A stretch of DNA of 64,000 nucleotides from a bacterium (GTDB lineage Bacteria; Electryoneota; RPQS01): positions 62,001 to 126,000 of the forward strand of contig DASXUQ010000019.1 in the NCBI GenBank assembly GCA_036504735.1. Direction: 5' to 3'. Positions 1 to 8,900 of the stretch are shown here, piece by piece (position 1 is the stretch's first letter; the number at the start of each line of letters is the position of its first letter). The translations under genes and the position numbers were made by a program. Below the pieces are notes generated by a model. That model had not been told where the DNA came from. It made no database searches and was given only the letters and a program-made list of their open reading frames with translations.

Positions 1-623
1 TATGGCTCCAAGCCCGGCAGTCAGAGTGATGCGGGATCGGATGCAGACCTCATCGGACGCACCCTAAGCGGCGATGAGTCGGCCTTTCGCGTGCTTGTTG
101 AACGCTATCAGGCGCAAGTGGCGGCGACCGTGATTGGAATATTGGGGTCCGGAACAGAGGCGGAGGACGCAGGCCAGGAGACGTTTATCCGCCTGTTCCG
201 GTCACTCAGCAGGATTCGCGGCGAATCGTCACTGGGGACGTATGTGACGCGGATTGCCATTAATCTGAGTCTGGATGCGGCGCGGAGGCGGCACAGGCGA
301 CGATTCTGGCTGCGAATCGATGACGAAGATGAAGCGCTGCCGGAAGCGTTAATCGTGGAAAGCGGTCAGAATGCCGAGAGCAACGAACGGCGGGAGCGAG
401 TGCAGCGGGCGGTGCGGGCACTCGATCCCAAGCACCGCGCGGTGGTGGTGCTGCGCATGATTCGCGGCTTCTCGACGAAAGAGACAGCGGTGTTGCTGGG
501 AATTCCCGCAGGGACAGTATTGTCACGACTGCCCGGGCACAAGAGAAGCTGCGGCCTATGCTGCAGTCCCTGATGGACGATGAACGGATTGACGGAGGAG
601 AGCGGATTGAAATCAAAGGTTAA
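1..623 (+). CDS. ECF-type RNA polymerase sigma factor, 5'-truncated by the window edge and frameshifted near 531
   Basis: This is a sigma-70 family ECF regulator that would direct RNA polymerase to stress or envelope promoters. The reading frame is open to base 1, and sigma region 2 (DADLIGRTLSGDESAF, then the EAEDAGQETFIRLFRSL helix) begins upstream of the first in-frame GTG at 91, so the true start lies outside the window. Region 4 follows (LDPKHRAVVVLRMIRGFSTKETA, then GIPAGTVLSRL). Immediately after SRL the frame goes wrong: it reads PGHKRS and stops at 573. The adjacent frame restores the expected ending (RAQEKLRPMLQSLM) and runs to TAA at 621-623. One base appears to be missing between CTG and CCC around 531. 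Either the gene is truly broken or the sequence has a one-base error. The restored end overlaps the RBS and start of the next gene, as expected of an intact operon, which favours an error or very recent damage. Confidence 0.85.
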
Positions 624-951
624 CATTTCGGAGAAGGCGCGGAACGCCGGCGAGGAGCGCAGGCTTTGGATGCTGCTGGCCGGGAGTGCGGGAACGTTTG
701 ATACGTACTTTCCGGCGCGGGTGATGGCACGGCTCCACTCCCGGCAACCGGAGGACGAATGGATTGCCGGGCTGCTTGTCGCCTTCCGCCGGGTGGCGCT
801 GGTGGCAACGATTCTCACAGGTTTGCTGGTCAGCTACAATATCGTCACGCAATGGGAAGCACGGCGGGATTTGAATGCGGTGGAAATTACTCTGGCGATA
901 CCTCCGGCCACGATTCAAAGCTCCCTTGACCACATGGACTTCGGCTTATGA
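607..951 (+). CDS. Small single-pass membrane protein of the sigma-factor operon (possible anti-sigma)
   Basis: A 114-aa protein with about 60 charged N-terminal residues, one hydrophobic segment (VALVATILTGLLVSYNIV) and a short extracytoplasmic tail. Its place directly after an ECF sigma gene fits an anti-sigma factor or a partner, but I see no zinc-binding anti-sigma motif (HxxxCxxC), so the role is inferred from context. An ATG exists at 580, but the restored sigma reading frame extends to 623. The TTG at 607 is preceded by GGAGGAG (594-600) with 6 bases of spacing, so 607 is the better start. The stop overlaps the next start as ATGA at 948-951, indicating translational coupling. Confidence 0.6.
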   Translation: MKSKVNISEKARNAGEERRLWMLLAGSAGTFDTYFPARVMARLHSRQPEDEWIAGLLVAFRRVALVATILTGLLVSYNIVTQWEARRDLNAVEITLAIPPATIQSSLDHMDFGL

Positions 952-1403
952 AACTGGAACCCAAACCTGCGCTAGTGGTGATCGGTACGCTGTTGATCGG
1001 CATGGCACTCGGCGCGCTGCTGCTTTCGGTGGTGATGCGGTTCCGGATGGAGCGTCTGCACCACATGATGGGGCATGGCGGCTTTCAGCAGAGTTTAATC
1101 GAAGCCATCGGGCCGATGAACGATACGCAGCGCACGGCGGTTGAAGAAGAAATCCGGCAGTCTTCGGTGCGGATCGACTCCACGATGAACGCAAGCCGCG
1201 GGCAAATCGACGCGATGATCGATTCGATGAATGTGCGCCTCGATTCGCTGCTGACGCCGGAGCAAAGAACGCGGCTGCACCAGGAGATAGGCCGCCGCCC
1301 GCACGGGCGTGGTGGTCCCCCTTTCGGCGGGCCCCGTTTCGGAGGTCTTCCCCCACCCGATGGCCGCCACAACGGTTCGCCGCATGAGCATGACGAACGA
1401 TAG
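948..1403 (+). CDS. Membrane-anchored Spy/CpxP-like periplasmic protein
   Basis: A 151-aa protein with an N-terminal transmembrane anchor (VVIGTLLIGMALGALLLSVV), a helical periplasmic region and a Gly/Pro/His/Arg-rich tail. The motif LTPEQR matches the LTxxQ signature of CpxP/Spy-type periplasmic chaperones and of the 'periplasmic heavy-metal sensor' proteins often encoded with ECF sigma factors. The likely role is sensing or buffering misfolded protein or metal stress in the periplasm, feeding back to the sigma factor of the operon. The start overlaps the preceding stop (ATGA). The H-rich segments (HHMMGHGG near residue 35 and HEHDER at the end) could bind metal; that is inference. Confidence 0.65.
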   Translation: MKLEPKPALVVIGTLLIGMALGALLLSVVMRFRMERLHHMMGHGGFQQSLIEAIGPMNDTQRTAVEEEIRQSSVRIDSTMNASRGQIDAMIDSMNVRLDSLLTPEQRTRLHQEIGRRPHGRGGPPFGGPRFGGLPPPDGRHNGSPHEHDER

Positions 1404-1438
1404 CGTTGTCAGGTTGAAATGATCATAGAATTTCCAGC

Positions 1439-2341
1439 GTGAAAATGAACCGAAACATGAGAGTCCCGGTAGCAGCCGCACTGGCGCTGCTGGCGATACT
1501 GAGTATTATGGTATTGACCGGCTGCAAAGGCGAACGCATTGCGGCCACGTGGCGGAGCGATAGTATTCGGGTTGACGGACGGTCCGGCGACTGGGACAAG
1601 TACCCGCGCACCGTGTTCAAGAATCCCCACCTCGCCCTGGCGGCATGCAACGATTCGCAACGCGTCTTCCTGCTGTTCCACGTCAATGATCCGGATCTGG
1701 TGCTGGCTGCCCAGCGCCGTGGAGCGACCGTGTGGTTCTCCACCGGCGGCCAGAAGAAGACGTTCGGCGTCACCCTCAGGGGAAACGGTCCCGACTGGCG
1801 CGGTGAACGGCCACCGAATAGAGGAAACGACGATGCGATGCCGCCGGACTCCGAGCCAACAGATTTCGCGCCGCCGGCGCTGCCGGGTCTGGCTGTGCTG
1901 TACGGAACAGAGCGGAAGCGAATTCCCGTTCGTGATCAGGACGTGGGAATGCCCGCGGGAGAATCATCTCAGGAAGGCGGTGGAATCACCTTCGAATTCT
2001 CGGTGCCTTTGGCCGGCGCGGAGGCCCAATACGGCATTGACGCTTTCCCGGGATCGGTGATCATGGTAGGCGTGGAGATGAGCGGCAGAGGCGCCGGTAA
2101 CATGGGGCGGCACATGCGGGACAGGCAGAACGGTGGTGAAGGCCGTGGTCCCGGCGGCATGGGCGGACCGGAAGGCGAACCGCCAGGGGAAGGCATGGGC
2201 GGCGAAATGCCCGCCAGAGGTCAAGGCGGCAGGCCGGGAATGCGCGGTCAACATAAGGGCGGCAACGAACAGGAATCTGCGTCTCCCCAGGAGATCTGGT
2301 TCGAACTGTCACTGGCCAAGCCAGCCGTGGCAATGCAATAA
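1439..2341 (+). CDS. Lipoprotein with CBM9/DOMON-like beta-sandwich and Gly/Met/Arg-rich tail
   Basis: A 300-aa secreted lipoprotein. The N-terminus has a hydrophobic signal ending in a lipobox (LTGC at about residue 29), so it should be lipidated and held in the envelope. Residues about 35-215 resemble a carbohydrate-binding or DOMON-like sandwich (SIRVDGRSGDWD near the start, then FLLFHVNDPDL). Residues about 215-275 are low-complexity with repeated GGMGG/GEGMGGEM blocks, followed by a final strand (IWFELSLAKP). Translation may start at GTG 1439 or ATG 1445. It is probably the last gene of the sigma operon, 35 bases after the Spy-like gene. The ligand is unknown. Confidence 0.6.
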   Translation: MKMNRNMRVPVAAALALLAILSIMVLTGCKGERIAATWRSDSIRVDGRSGDWDKYPRTVFKNPHLALAACNDSQRVFLLFHVNDPDLVLAAQRRGATVWFSTGGQKKTFGVTLRGNGPDWRGERPPNRGNDDAMPPDSEPTDFAPPALPGLAVLYGTERKRIPVRDQDVGMPAGESSQEGGGITFEFSVPLAGAEAQYGIDAFPGSVIMVGVEMSGRGAGNMGRHMRDRQNGGEGRGPGGMGGPEGEPPGEGMGGEMPARGQGGRPGMRGQHKGGNEQESASPQEIWFELSLAKPAVAMQ

Positions 2342-2386
2342 GTGAACATAGTGTCACGACCCTATTCAAACAACGGAATTCAAGCC

Positions 2387-2995
2387 ATGGGATATTTCAG
2401 GCGAGACGAGTTGGACGCCTATGCGGACACAGCGCAGCGTAGCGACCGTATGGGTCCACCCAAGGCTGAGGATCTTTGTCCCGGAGTCACAGCCTATGTG
2501 TCACATCACCGCGCGGATCACGTCGCGGCGGCCGGTCTGAGGGCGCTCCTGATGGCACAGGGAGTGACGGTGCGCACGGAGGCGGTGCCGGATGGACTCG
2601 ATCCCACGGCGACCGACCAGTGCAAGCAGGGAATTCGGGACTGCACGGTTTTCCTGCTGCTGGTTTCACATCACTCGCTCCAGTCGTTGTGGCTGCCGTG
2701 GGAACTGGGTCTGGCCGAGAGCCTGAAGCCGGCGATGGCCATTGCGCTTGTGCCCTTGGAGGAGGTCACCGGAACGGCGGCCTGCGAAGCTTTGCTCCGG
2801 CGTTACCACACCTTGCGCCCGGACGAACATCAGGCCGCCGTACTTTTTTCTCCTATGGGCTTTGTGGCGGAACTCTCGGACTGGTTGCGCGGCAGGCAAA
2901 GAGATTTTGGAGCCAGTGCATCCCGGCTCAGCACCGTCCAGACTGCCCAGCGCGAGGTTCATCCCTTCCACCAGCGCGGGTGCGGGGGATTGTGA
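2387..2995 (+). CDS. TIR-domain protein
   Basis: A 202-aa protein dominated by a Toll/interleukin-1 receptor-like fold. It has the first strand VTAYVSHHRADHVAA, the middle strand/loop CTVFLLLVSHHSL, and the helix LWLPWELGLAE, whose Glu is in the position of the catalytic residue of TIR NADases. Bacterial TIR proteins either hydrolyse NAD+ (often in anti-phage defence) or act as adaptors. An open frame begins at GTG 2342, directly after the lipoprotein stop, but the ATG at 2387 (MGYFRRDELDAYA) matches the N-terminus typical of this TIR subfamily and is preferred, although the Shine-Dalgarno is poor. No defence partner (Sir2, SAVED/SMODS, Argonaute) lies nearby. The C-terminal 30 residues are unrelated to TIR. 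Confidence 0.75.
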   Translation: MGYFRRDELDAYADTAQRSDRMGPPKAEDLCPGVTAYVSHHRADHVAAAGLRALLMAQGVTVRTEAVPDGLDPTATDQCKQGIRDCTVFLLLVSHHSLQSLWLPWELGLAESLKPAMAIALVPLEEVTGTAACEALLRRYHTLRPDEHQAAVLFSPMGFVAELSDWLRGRQRDFGASASRLSTVQTAQREVHPFHQRGCGGL

Positions 2996-3022
2996 GGCAA
3001 GTTAATACTCTGGAATTTAATT

Positions 3023-3057
3023 GAAGCCCGTGAGTCCGTAGCTTACGGGCTTCTATT
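3023..3057 (+). terminator. Intrinsic terminator after the TIR gene
   Basis: A 9-bp perfect inverted repeat, GAAGCCCGT (3023-3031) and ACGGGCTTC (3045-3053), has a 13-base loop and is followed by the short T-rich run TATTT. Confidence 0.65.
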
Positions 3058-3190
3058 TAGGCCGACATTGAACAGATGGGCCGATCCCGCCTGCTGCGGG
3101 ATGAGATTTTGTCCGGCAAAATTCGTATCTTATTGCTCTTCATTTTCCGCCACGCCAATCCGGTCAAGAGCAACCCAACACGATAGACTC

Positions 3191-5605
3191 ATGCATCTCA
3201 TTAGACGAGTTCTTTTCCTTCTCAGCTTCGCCTCCGCAGTCAGCGCACTGTGGGCGGAAGACAGTTCGCTGGGCAATATTCAGGGAGTGGTGATTGACGA
3301 AGCCACACGGCTTCCCCTGCAATTTGTGAATGTCACACTGCGAAAGAGCGGGGACAGCACCGCCGTTACGGGACAGATCACCGACTCGGCAGGGGTCTTT
3401 GCCATGCATGGAGTTCCGGCAGGGGAATACTATGTGACTCAGCAGATGATCGGTTACCGGCCACGCAAGAGCCCTGCCTTCCGGATCAGTCCGGATCGAT
3501 TGACCGTGAACTTGGGAAAGATTGCCCTTGCTACCAGCGAAATTCAGATGGATGAGGTGCAAATTTCGGCGGAGAAGATGCTGTTCACGACGTCGATCGA
3601 CCGCAAGATCTACAATGTGGAGCGGGATTTGACGGGGAAGTCGGGATCGGTCAGTGAACTGCTGCAGCATGTGCCGTCGGTGCAGGTGGATATTGACGGA
3701 AATGTGAGTCTGCGCGGCTCGTCGAATGTCATGTTTATGGTGAACGGACGCCCGTCGCCGCTGGTCAACCGGAACAGTTCAACCGTGCTGGAGCAGATGC
3801 CTGCCAATTCCATCGAGCGCATCGAGGTGCTCACCAATCCCAGCGCGGAGTTCAAACCGGATGCCGCCGCAGGAATCATCAATATTGTGATGAAGAAGAA
3901 CACGACCGCCGGCATGAACGGCAGCGTGGCGGGCAATATGGGAGACAGCGAACGGTACAATTCGAATCTCAGTTTGAACTACAATCCCGGAAAGTACAAT
4001 CTGTACGGGAGCTATGGGATTCGCCGCAACAACCGGAATCGCACCACCACGGATGACCGCCAGCAGGCGGACACGAGCTTTGCCTTCTTGAGCCAGAGGA
4101 CCAGCGGACATGCCCGGCCCTTAATGCAGACGGCGTCGGGCGGATGGGATTATCAGGCCGGCAAGCACGACCAGTTCGGACTCTCCGGCAGTTACTTCGG
4201 GAGCGGCGTTGACCGTACGGAGAATGCCGACAACATCTTATCTGACGCGAACCGGACCTTGACCAGCAGCTATGTCCGCAACCGGAATCAGGATCAGTCG
4301 TACAAGGAAGCCGAGGTGACCGGGTTCTACGAGCACGGTTTTGCCAAGGAAGAGCACAGCCTGCGGTTCGAATTCACGTCATCCTATGCACCGGAGCGGG
4401 AAGACAACCAGTTCACCAATATCTATCGCACGCCGGCCATATCGAACACCTTCGACAAGTCCCGCCTGAAGGAGACCGAAAGCAATCACCAGGTGTCGGT
4501 AGACTATGCGAATCCCCTTTCGGAAACAACCTCGCTGAAGGCCGGATATTCGGCGGAAATTCAAACCGGTGATTTCGACAACCACATCGAGAACTTCGAC
4601 GCAGCGCAGCAGGTCTACGTCGTGGATACCGCCAAAACCAACCGGTTTCGCAGCCACCAGATAACGCATGCGCTTTACAGCACGTGGCGGCAGTCTTTCG
4701 GAAAGCTCGGCGTACTGGCGGGATTGCGCGGAGAATACGTGGATCTCACGTCCAATCTGGTAACGCTGGATTCTTCAATCTCCCAGTCTTATGCCAACGT
4801 CTACCCTTCTCTGCATCTGTCCTATGGAGTGAGCAAACCCGTCGAACTGCAATTGAGCTACAGCAAGCGGACCCGCAGGCCGGACATTGACGATCTGAAT
4901 CCGTTTCCCGAATATTCCGATCCGCGCAACGTGCGCTCGGGCAATCCGAAACTGCGGCCCGAGTATGTCCATTCCTTGGAACTGGGCTGCCAATACCGTC
5001 AAGGGGAAATCAGCGTGACACCGGCCCTGTTCTACCGTTACACCTACAACCGCTTCACGTGGGTGACAAGAGCGCTGAACGACAGCGTGCTGCTGACGAC
5101 CCACGACAACCTCTCGAATGATCAGGCCGGCGGCCTTGAGGTGAATGTAACCGCCGGCGTGGCGAAGGTGGTGTCGTTGCATGGCACGGCGAGCGTGTAC
5201 GAAAATCAGATTGACGCCTCCAACCTGACGGGCGGGCGAAGAACCGTGAACACATGGAGCAGCAATCTGACCATGGACATTAATGCAACGGAGACCACTC
5301 GGCTGCAGTTAAGTTCCAACTACCGCTCCTCGATGCTGACCGCGCAGGGGCACATGTCTCCAAGCTACACACTGAACGCGGGCTTCAGACAGCAGTTTTA
5401 CAACGGCAAGCTATCGTTACTGGTTACCGTCACGGATATTTTCCATACCATGAAGCGCGAGTTTACCGTGGACACGGCAACGCTGCACGAGACCGCCGTC
5501 ACAACCTTCGACTCCCGCGTCATCTATGCGGGTTTGACCTTCCGGTTCGGAAAGGCACCGAAGAAGTCGCGTGACGAGCAGATCAGGTACGACTCGGGAG
5601 AATAG
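3191..5605 (+). CDS. TonB-dependent receptor-type outer-membrane barrel protein
   Basis: An 804-aa outer-membrane protein. A signal peptide (about 21 residues, ending SALWAED) leads into a CarboxypepD_reg-like domain (GNIQGVVIDEATRLPLQFVNV to about residue 105). A plug domain follows, with LRGSSNVMFMVNGRPSPL and SIERIEVLTNPSAEF, and then a long beta-barrel ending in the typical ...VIYAGLTFRFGK strand. Proteins of this architecture (outer membrane beta-barrel family 3) import or export an unknown ligand with TonB energy. The open frame extends to 3068, but that segment is unlike a leader; ATG 3191 gives a clean signal peptide. It stands alone between two terminators, with no SusD partner, so the ligand cannot be inferred. 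Confidence 0.85.
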   Translation: MHLIRRVLFLLSFASAVSALWAEDSSLGNIQGVVIDEATRLPLQFVNVTLRKSGDSTAVTGQITDSAGVFAMHGVPAGEYYVTQQMIGYRPRKSPAFRISPDRLTVNLGKIALATSEIQMDEVQISAEKMLFTTSIDRKIYNVERDLTGKSGSVSELLQHVPSVQVDIDGNVSLRGSSNVMFMVNGRPSPLVNRNSSTVLEQMPANSIERIEVLTNPSAEFKPDAAAGIINIVMKKNTTAGMNGSVAGNMGDSERYNSNLSLNYNPGKYNLYGSYGIRRNNRNRTTTDDRQQADTSFAFLSQRTSGHARPLMQTASGGWDYQAGKHDQFGLSGSYFGSGVDRTENADNILSDANRTLTSSYVRNRNQDQSYKEAEVTGFYEHGFAKEEHSLRFEFTSSYAPEREDNQFTNIYRTPAISNTFDKSRLKETESNHQVSVDYANPLSETTSLKAGYSAEIQTGDFDNHIENFDAAQQVYVVDTAKTNRFRSHQITHALYSTWRQSFGKLGVLAGLRGEYVDLTSNLVTLDSSISQSYANVYPSLHLSYGVSKPVELQLSYSKRTRRPDIDDLNPFPEYSDPRNVRSGNPKLRPEYVHSLELGCQYRQGEISVTPALFYRYTYNRFTWVTRALNDSVLLTTHDNLSNDQAGGLEVNVTAGVAKVVSLHGTASVYENQIDASNLTGGRRTVNTWSSNLTMDINATETTRLQLSSNYRSSMLTAQGHMSPSYTLNAGFRQQFYNGKLSLLVTVTDIFHTMKREFTVDTATLHETAVTTFDSRVIYAGLTFRFGKAPKKSRDEQIRYDSGE

Positions 5606-5667
5606 AAGAACTTCAGGCGCGGGAGAAAGGACACCTTGCGCAGCGCGAGAGCGCACAGAATAAAAGG

Positions 5668-5708
5668 CAGGGGGCCGACCCAGTACTTCTGAGTCGGCCC
5701 CCTGTTTC
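5668..5708 (+). terminator. Strong intrinsic terminator after the receptor gene
   Basis: A 12-bp perfect stem, CAGGGGGCCGAC (5668-5679) with GTCGGCCCCCTG (5693-5704), has a 13-base loop and is followed by TTT. Confidence 0.85.
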
Positions 5709-5859
5709 ATTTTCCACCGGACCGTTGTACATAGCAGACGCCCATGCCTCCCTTCTCTATATGCCGCCCGTTGAACACATGAGCCGGGCGATTGATGTGT
5801 CTTTATAGTTTTCAATAGGATATGTTAATCAGACTCTTTTAGGAGTGGAAAGGAAATCG

Positions 5860-5888
5860 TTGACATACTCTCGGTAATGCTGTAACTT
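5860..5888 (+). promoter_or_regulatory. Candidate promoter for the giant secreted protein
   Basis: A consensus -35 TTGACA at 5860-5865 is followed 17 bases later by a poor -10 (TAACTT, 5883-5888). It lies in the only A+T-rich part of the 372-base gap and is the one candidate upstream of the RBS GAGGAG (5967-5972) of the next gene. Confidence 0.4.
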
Positions 5889-5978
5889 AATAACTTAAGC
5901 GTGGGCTGCCGACAATTTTGATCGGCCCGTAAGTTGTAAAATACAGGAAATGTTGCCACCAACATTGAGGAGTCAGCT

Positions 5979-8900
5979 ATGAGACGACTTGTTAAGGTTT
6001 GGGTGTGGGCACTGGCATTGTTGACGCTGGCCGGCGCGGTAGTGGTGATGGGCGCCACCGGAAGTCGAAGCGTTACCCACCAGACCGAGACCGGGAGGCC
6101 GGTTAATCCTGCGCTGAGCGAAGCTTTCGCCAGGATGCAGGAGAAAGTTCACCGTGGAATCCCGCTGAATGATCAGGACAAGCAATTGACGGCCGAGATG
6201 ATGGCCGCAACATCCGGGCGCGAGTCACGGCGTCCGCTGGATAACCAGGGCGGGCCGGATGCGTTCGGTTACATGTTTGTGGATAATCAGGGCGGCGACA
6301 CGGCGACATACTCCTGGATCGAATTACGGGGAGACGATAACGCAACGTGGCTGAACGCCGCGGATTTCACCAGCGTCGACGACGGCATGACGAATGCCCC
6401 TGTGGAAATCGGCTTCAACTTCCCCTTCTACGGCCAGACCTATTCGCAGTGCTCTTTCGGAACGAACGGCGATGTGCAGTTCGCCACGAGCTATGCGTAT
6501 GAATACACCCAGTGCCTGCCCCGCATGCAGTCGGGTGCAATGGTAACGGCCTTCGCCACGGACTTGCATTTGTTGAATGGCGGCATCCCGACCGGCGACG
6601 GTGTGGTAGGTTACAAGAATTTCGGCACCTATTTCGTCGTGGAATGGGATTCGGTTGGGTTCTACAATACGGGCATCTGCCCGAATGGCTCTTTGAAGTT
6701 TCAGGCCATTCTGTACAACTCGGGGCGGATCAAATTCCAGTATAATCAGTTGATCGTCCCGACGGGATGTTTCGGCACGTACGCTCCGAATATCGGTATC
6801 CAGCAGAACGGCACAACGGGCACCAGCCTGGTGTACGCCTGCGGTCAGGCCGGGATCTTCCCGGTGGACGGCCAAGCCACGTGGTTTGTGCTGCCCAACG
6901 GTGTGCCACGGCCTGTGACCAATTTGCAAAGCGCCGTGAATGGACATGACGTCACGCTGACGTGGGTGGATCCGACGCAGGACACCAACGGCAACCCGAT
7001 GGCCGTAGACAGCGTGCAGATCTGGATGGGCGCTCCCGGACAGGGTACTCGCGTCGGCGTGGTCAGCCCCGGTGTTCAGACGTTTGTACACTCCAACGCG
7101 CCGGACGGCAACCTCGTGTATTATGTTCGCGCCGCCAACGAAGGCTGGTTCAGCCCCTCGGTCACAGCGAACGCCATGGTGGGGACTCCGACGTACAGTC
7201 AGGATTTTGAAATCGACAACGGCGCATGGGTTGCGGACAACGGCTGGGCCTGGGGAACGCCGACGTTTGCTCAGGCTCCCGCGCCGCACAGTGGCACCAA
7301 TGTGTGGGGTACCGTCCTGGATGGACCGGTTCCTGCCAATGCATGCTACCATCTCGACTTGGATCTCGGTTTGGAAGTGATCAGTCCCGCAGCTACGTTG
7401 GAATTTTGGGGATGGTGGAGCATGTATCCGGCCAACGGGTATGACGCCTGCCATTTCGAAGTCAGCGTGGATGGCGGCACAACGTGGGAGCTGATCACCC
7501 CGGTGGACGGCTATACGGGAATGATATGGAATAATCAGACCTGTATTCCGAATCAGAATGCGTGGAGCAACACCAGCAACGGCTGGCGGCATATCGTTCT
7601 GCCTATCGGTGCCTACCTCGGCCAGACTCCGATGTACCGTTTCACCTTCGGGTCCGTGTCCTGGAGCAGCACCTATGCCGGTTTCTACATCGACGACATG
7701 ATGATCTGGGGACTTCACCCGGCGCAGCAGGCCAACATTGCAGGAACCATTACCCTGAATGGCGGCACAGGCAACGTGACTCAGGCGCTGGTAGCGACCG
7801 ACGGATTGGGAAGCCCGACGGCTCACCCCGCGGCGAACGGAACCTACACACTGACCAACGCTCAGGTCGGACACCGCCGCATTGTGGCCAGCCTGGCCGG
7901 TTATGTTCCCGATACCCTGCTGGTCCTGCTGGACAGCACGGGCTACACCGGCGCGAACATCACGCTGCGCCGCGTGGCTCCGCCTGCTCCGACAGGTTTG
8001 ACAGGCACCGTCCGTACCACCGCTCGCATAGACAGCCTGCATTGGGACGTGTCTCCCGATGTGCTGGTGGACGGCTACAAACTCTATCGCCGCCCGGACG
8101 GGACCCCGACGTGGCAATATCGCCGTACTGTCACTGGACGCGCGACGCAGTGGGTACTGGATACGCTGGAAACGGAGGGCGTTTATCAGTACGTGATTAC
8201 CGCGATTGACAACGACGTTACCGATCCTCCCGTAGAATCGGACTATTCGAACACGATCACCAAGGCTTTCGGACATCAGCCGCCGGCCCTGCTGACGGCC
8301 AATGGCAATTTCGATAACCGGATTCACCTCTCATGGGTTGCGCCCGGTGCGCCGCTCGAGCGGGAAGTGTATTACGACAACGGCGTCAACTCGCCGGCCG
8401 TGTTCGATATCCGCTGGCTCGGTCAGGTGTCTTTCGGCTACTTCGTGTCCCACTTCCAGACGAACAATGGACCGGCCACGATTACCCGGATCAAGATCTA
8501 CTACACCCACAATGCGACCCTCGGAGATCCCATCGAAGTGGCGGTGTTTGCCGACACCGGCGATGGAACACCGACCTTCACTCCGCTGGGTCTGATCTCC
8601 ACTCAGCAGGAAGAGCCGTTCGACTCTTTCCGCACCTTTATCGTGGATCCTCCGGTGACGATTCCCAGTGGATCGTTCTTTGTGGGAACACGCCAGGTTA
8701 CGGCCAATGGCATCTGTATTGGCGGTGATCAGGTCGATCCCATGATCAACAACACGTTCTTCTGCGCGCCGGATGTGTTCAGTTGGTATACCTTCGAGTG
8801 GGAAGGGTTGATGGCCATTCCGATGATTCGAGCGCTGGTCGTTGGTGATATCGGCGATGGCTTGGCGTCGGAGACCGAGCTGGCACCGTCGCCTTCGCGG

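Noticed and set aside
3068-3190. Upstream extension of the TonB-type receptor
   Set aside because: The added 41 residues are not signal-like, while ATG 3191 begins a proper signal peptide.
6324-8327. Long minus-strand ORF of 667 aa
   Set aside because: It lies wholly inside the giant secreted protein gene. Its translation is low-complexity, rich in His/Arg/Val, and has no domain. It is an antisense shadow of a G+C-rich gene.
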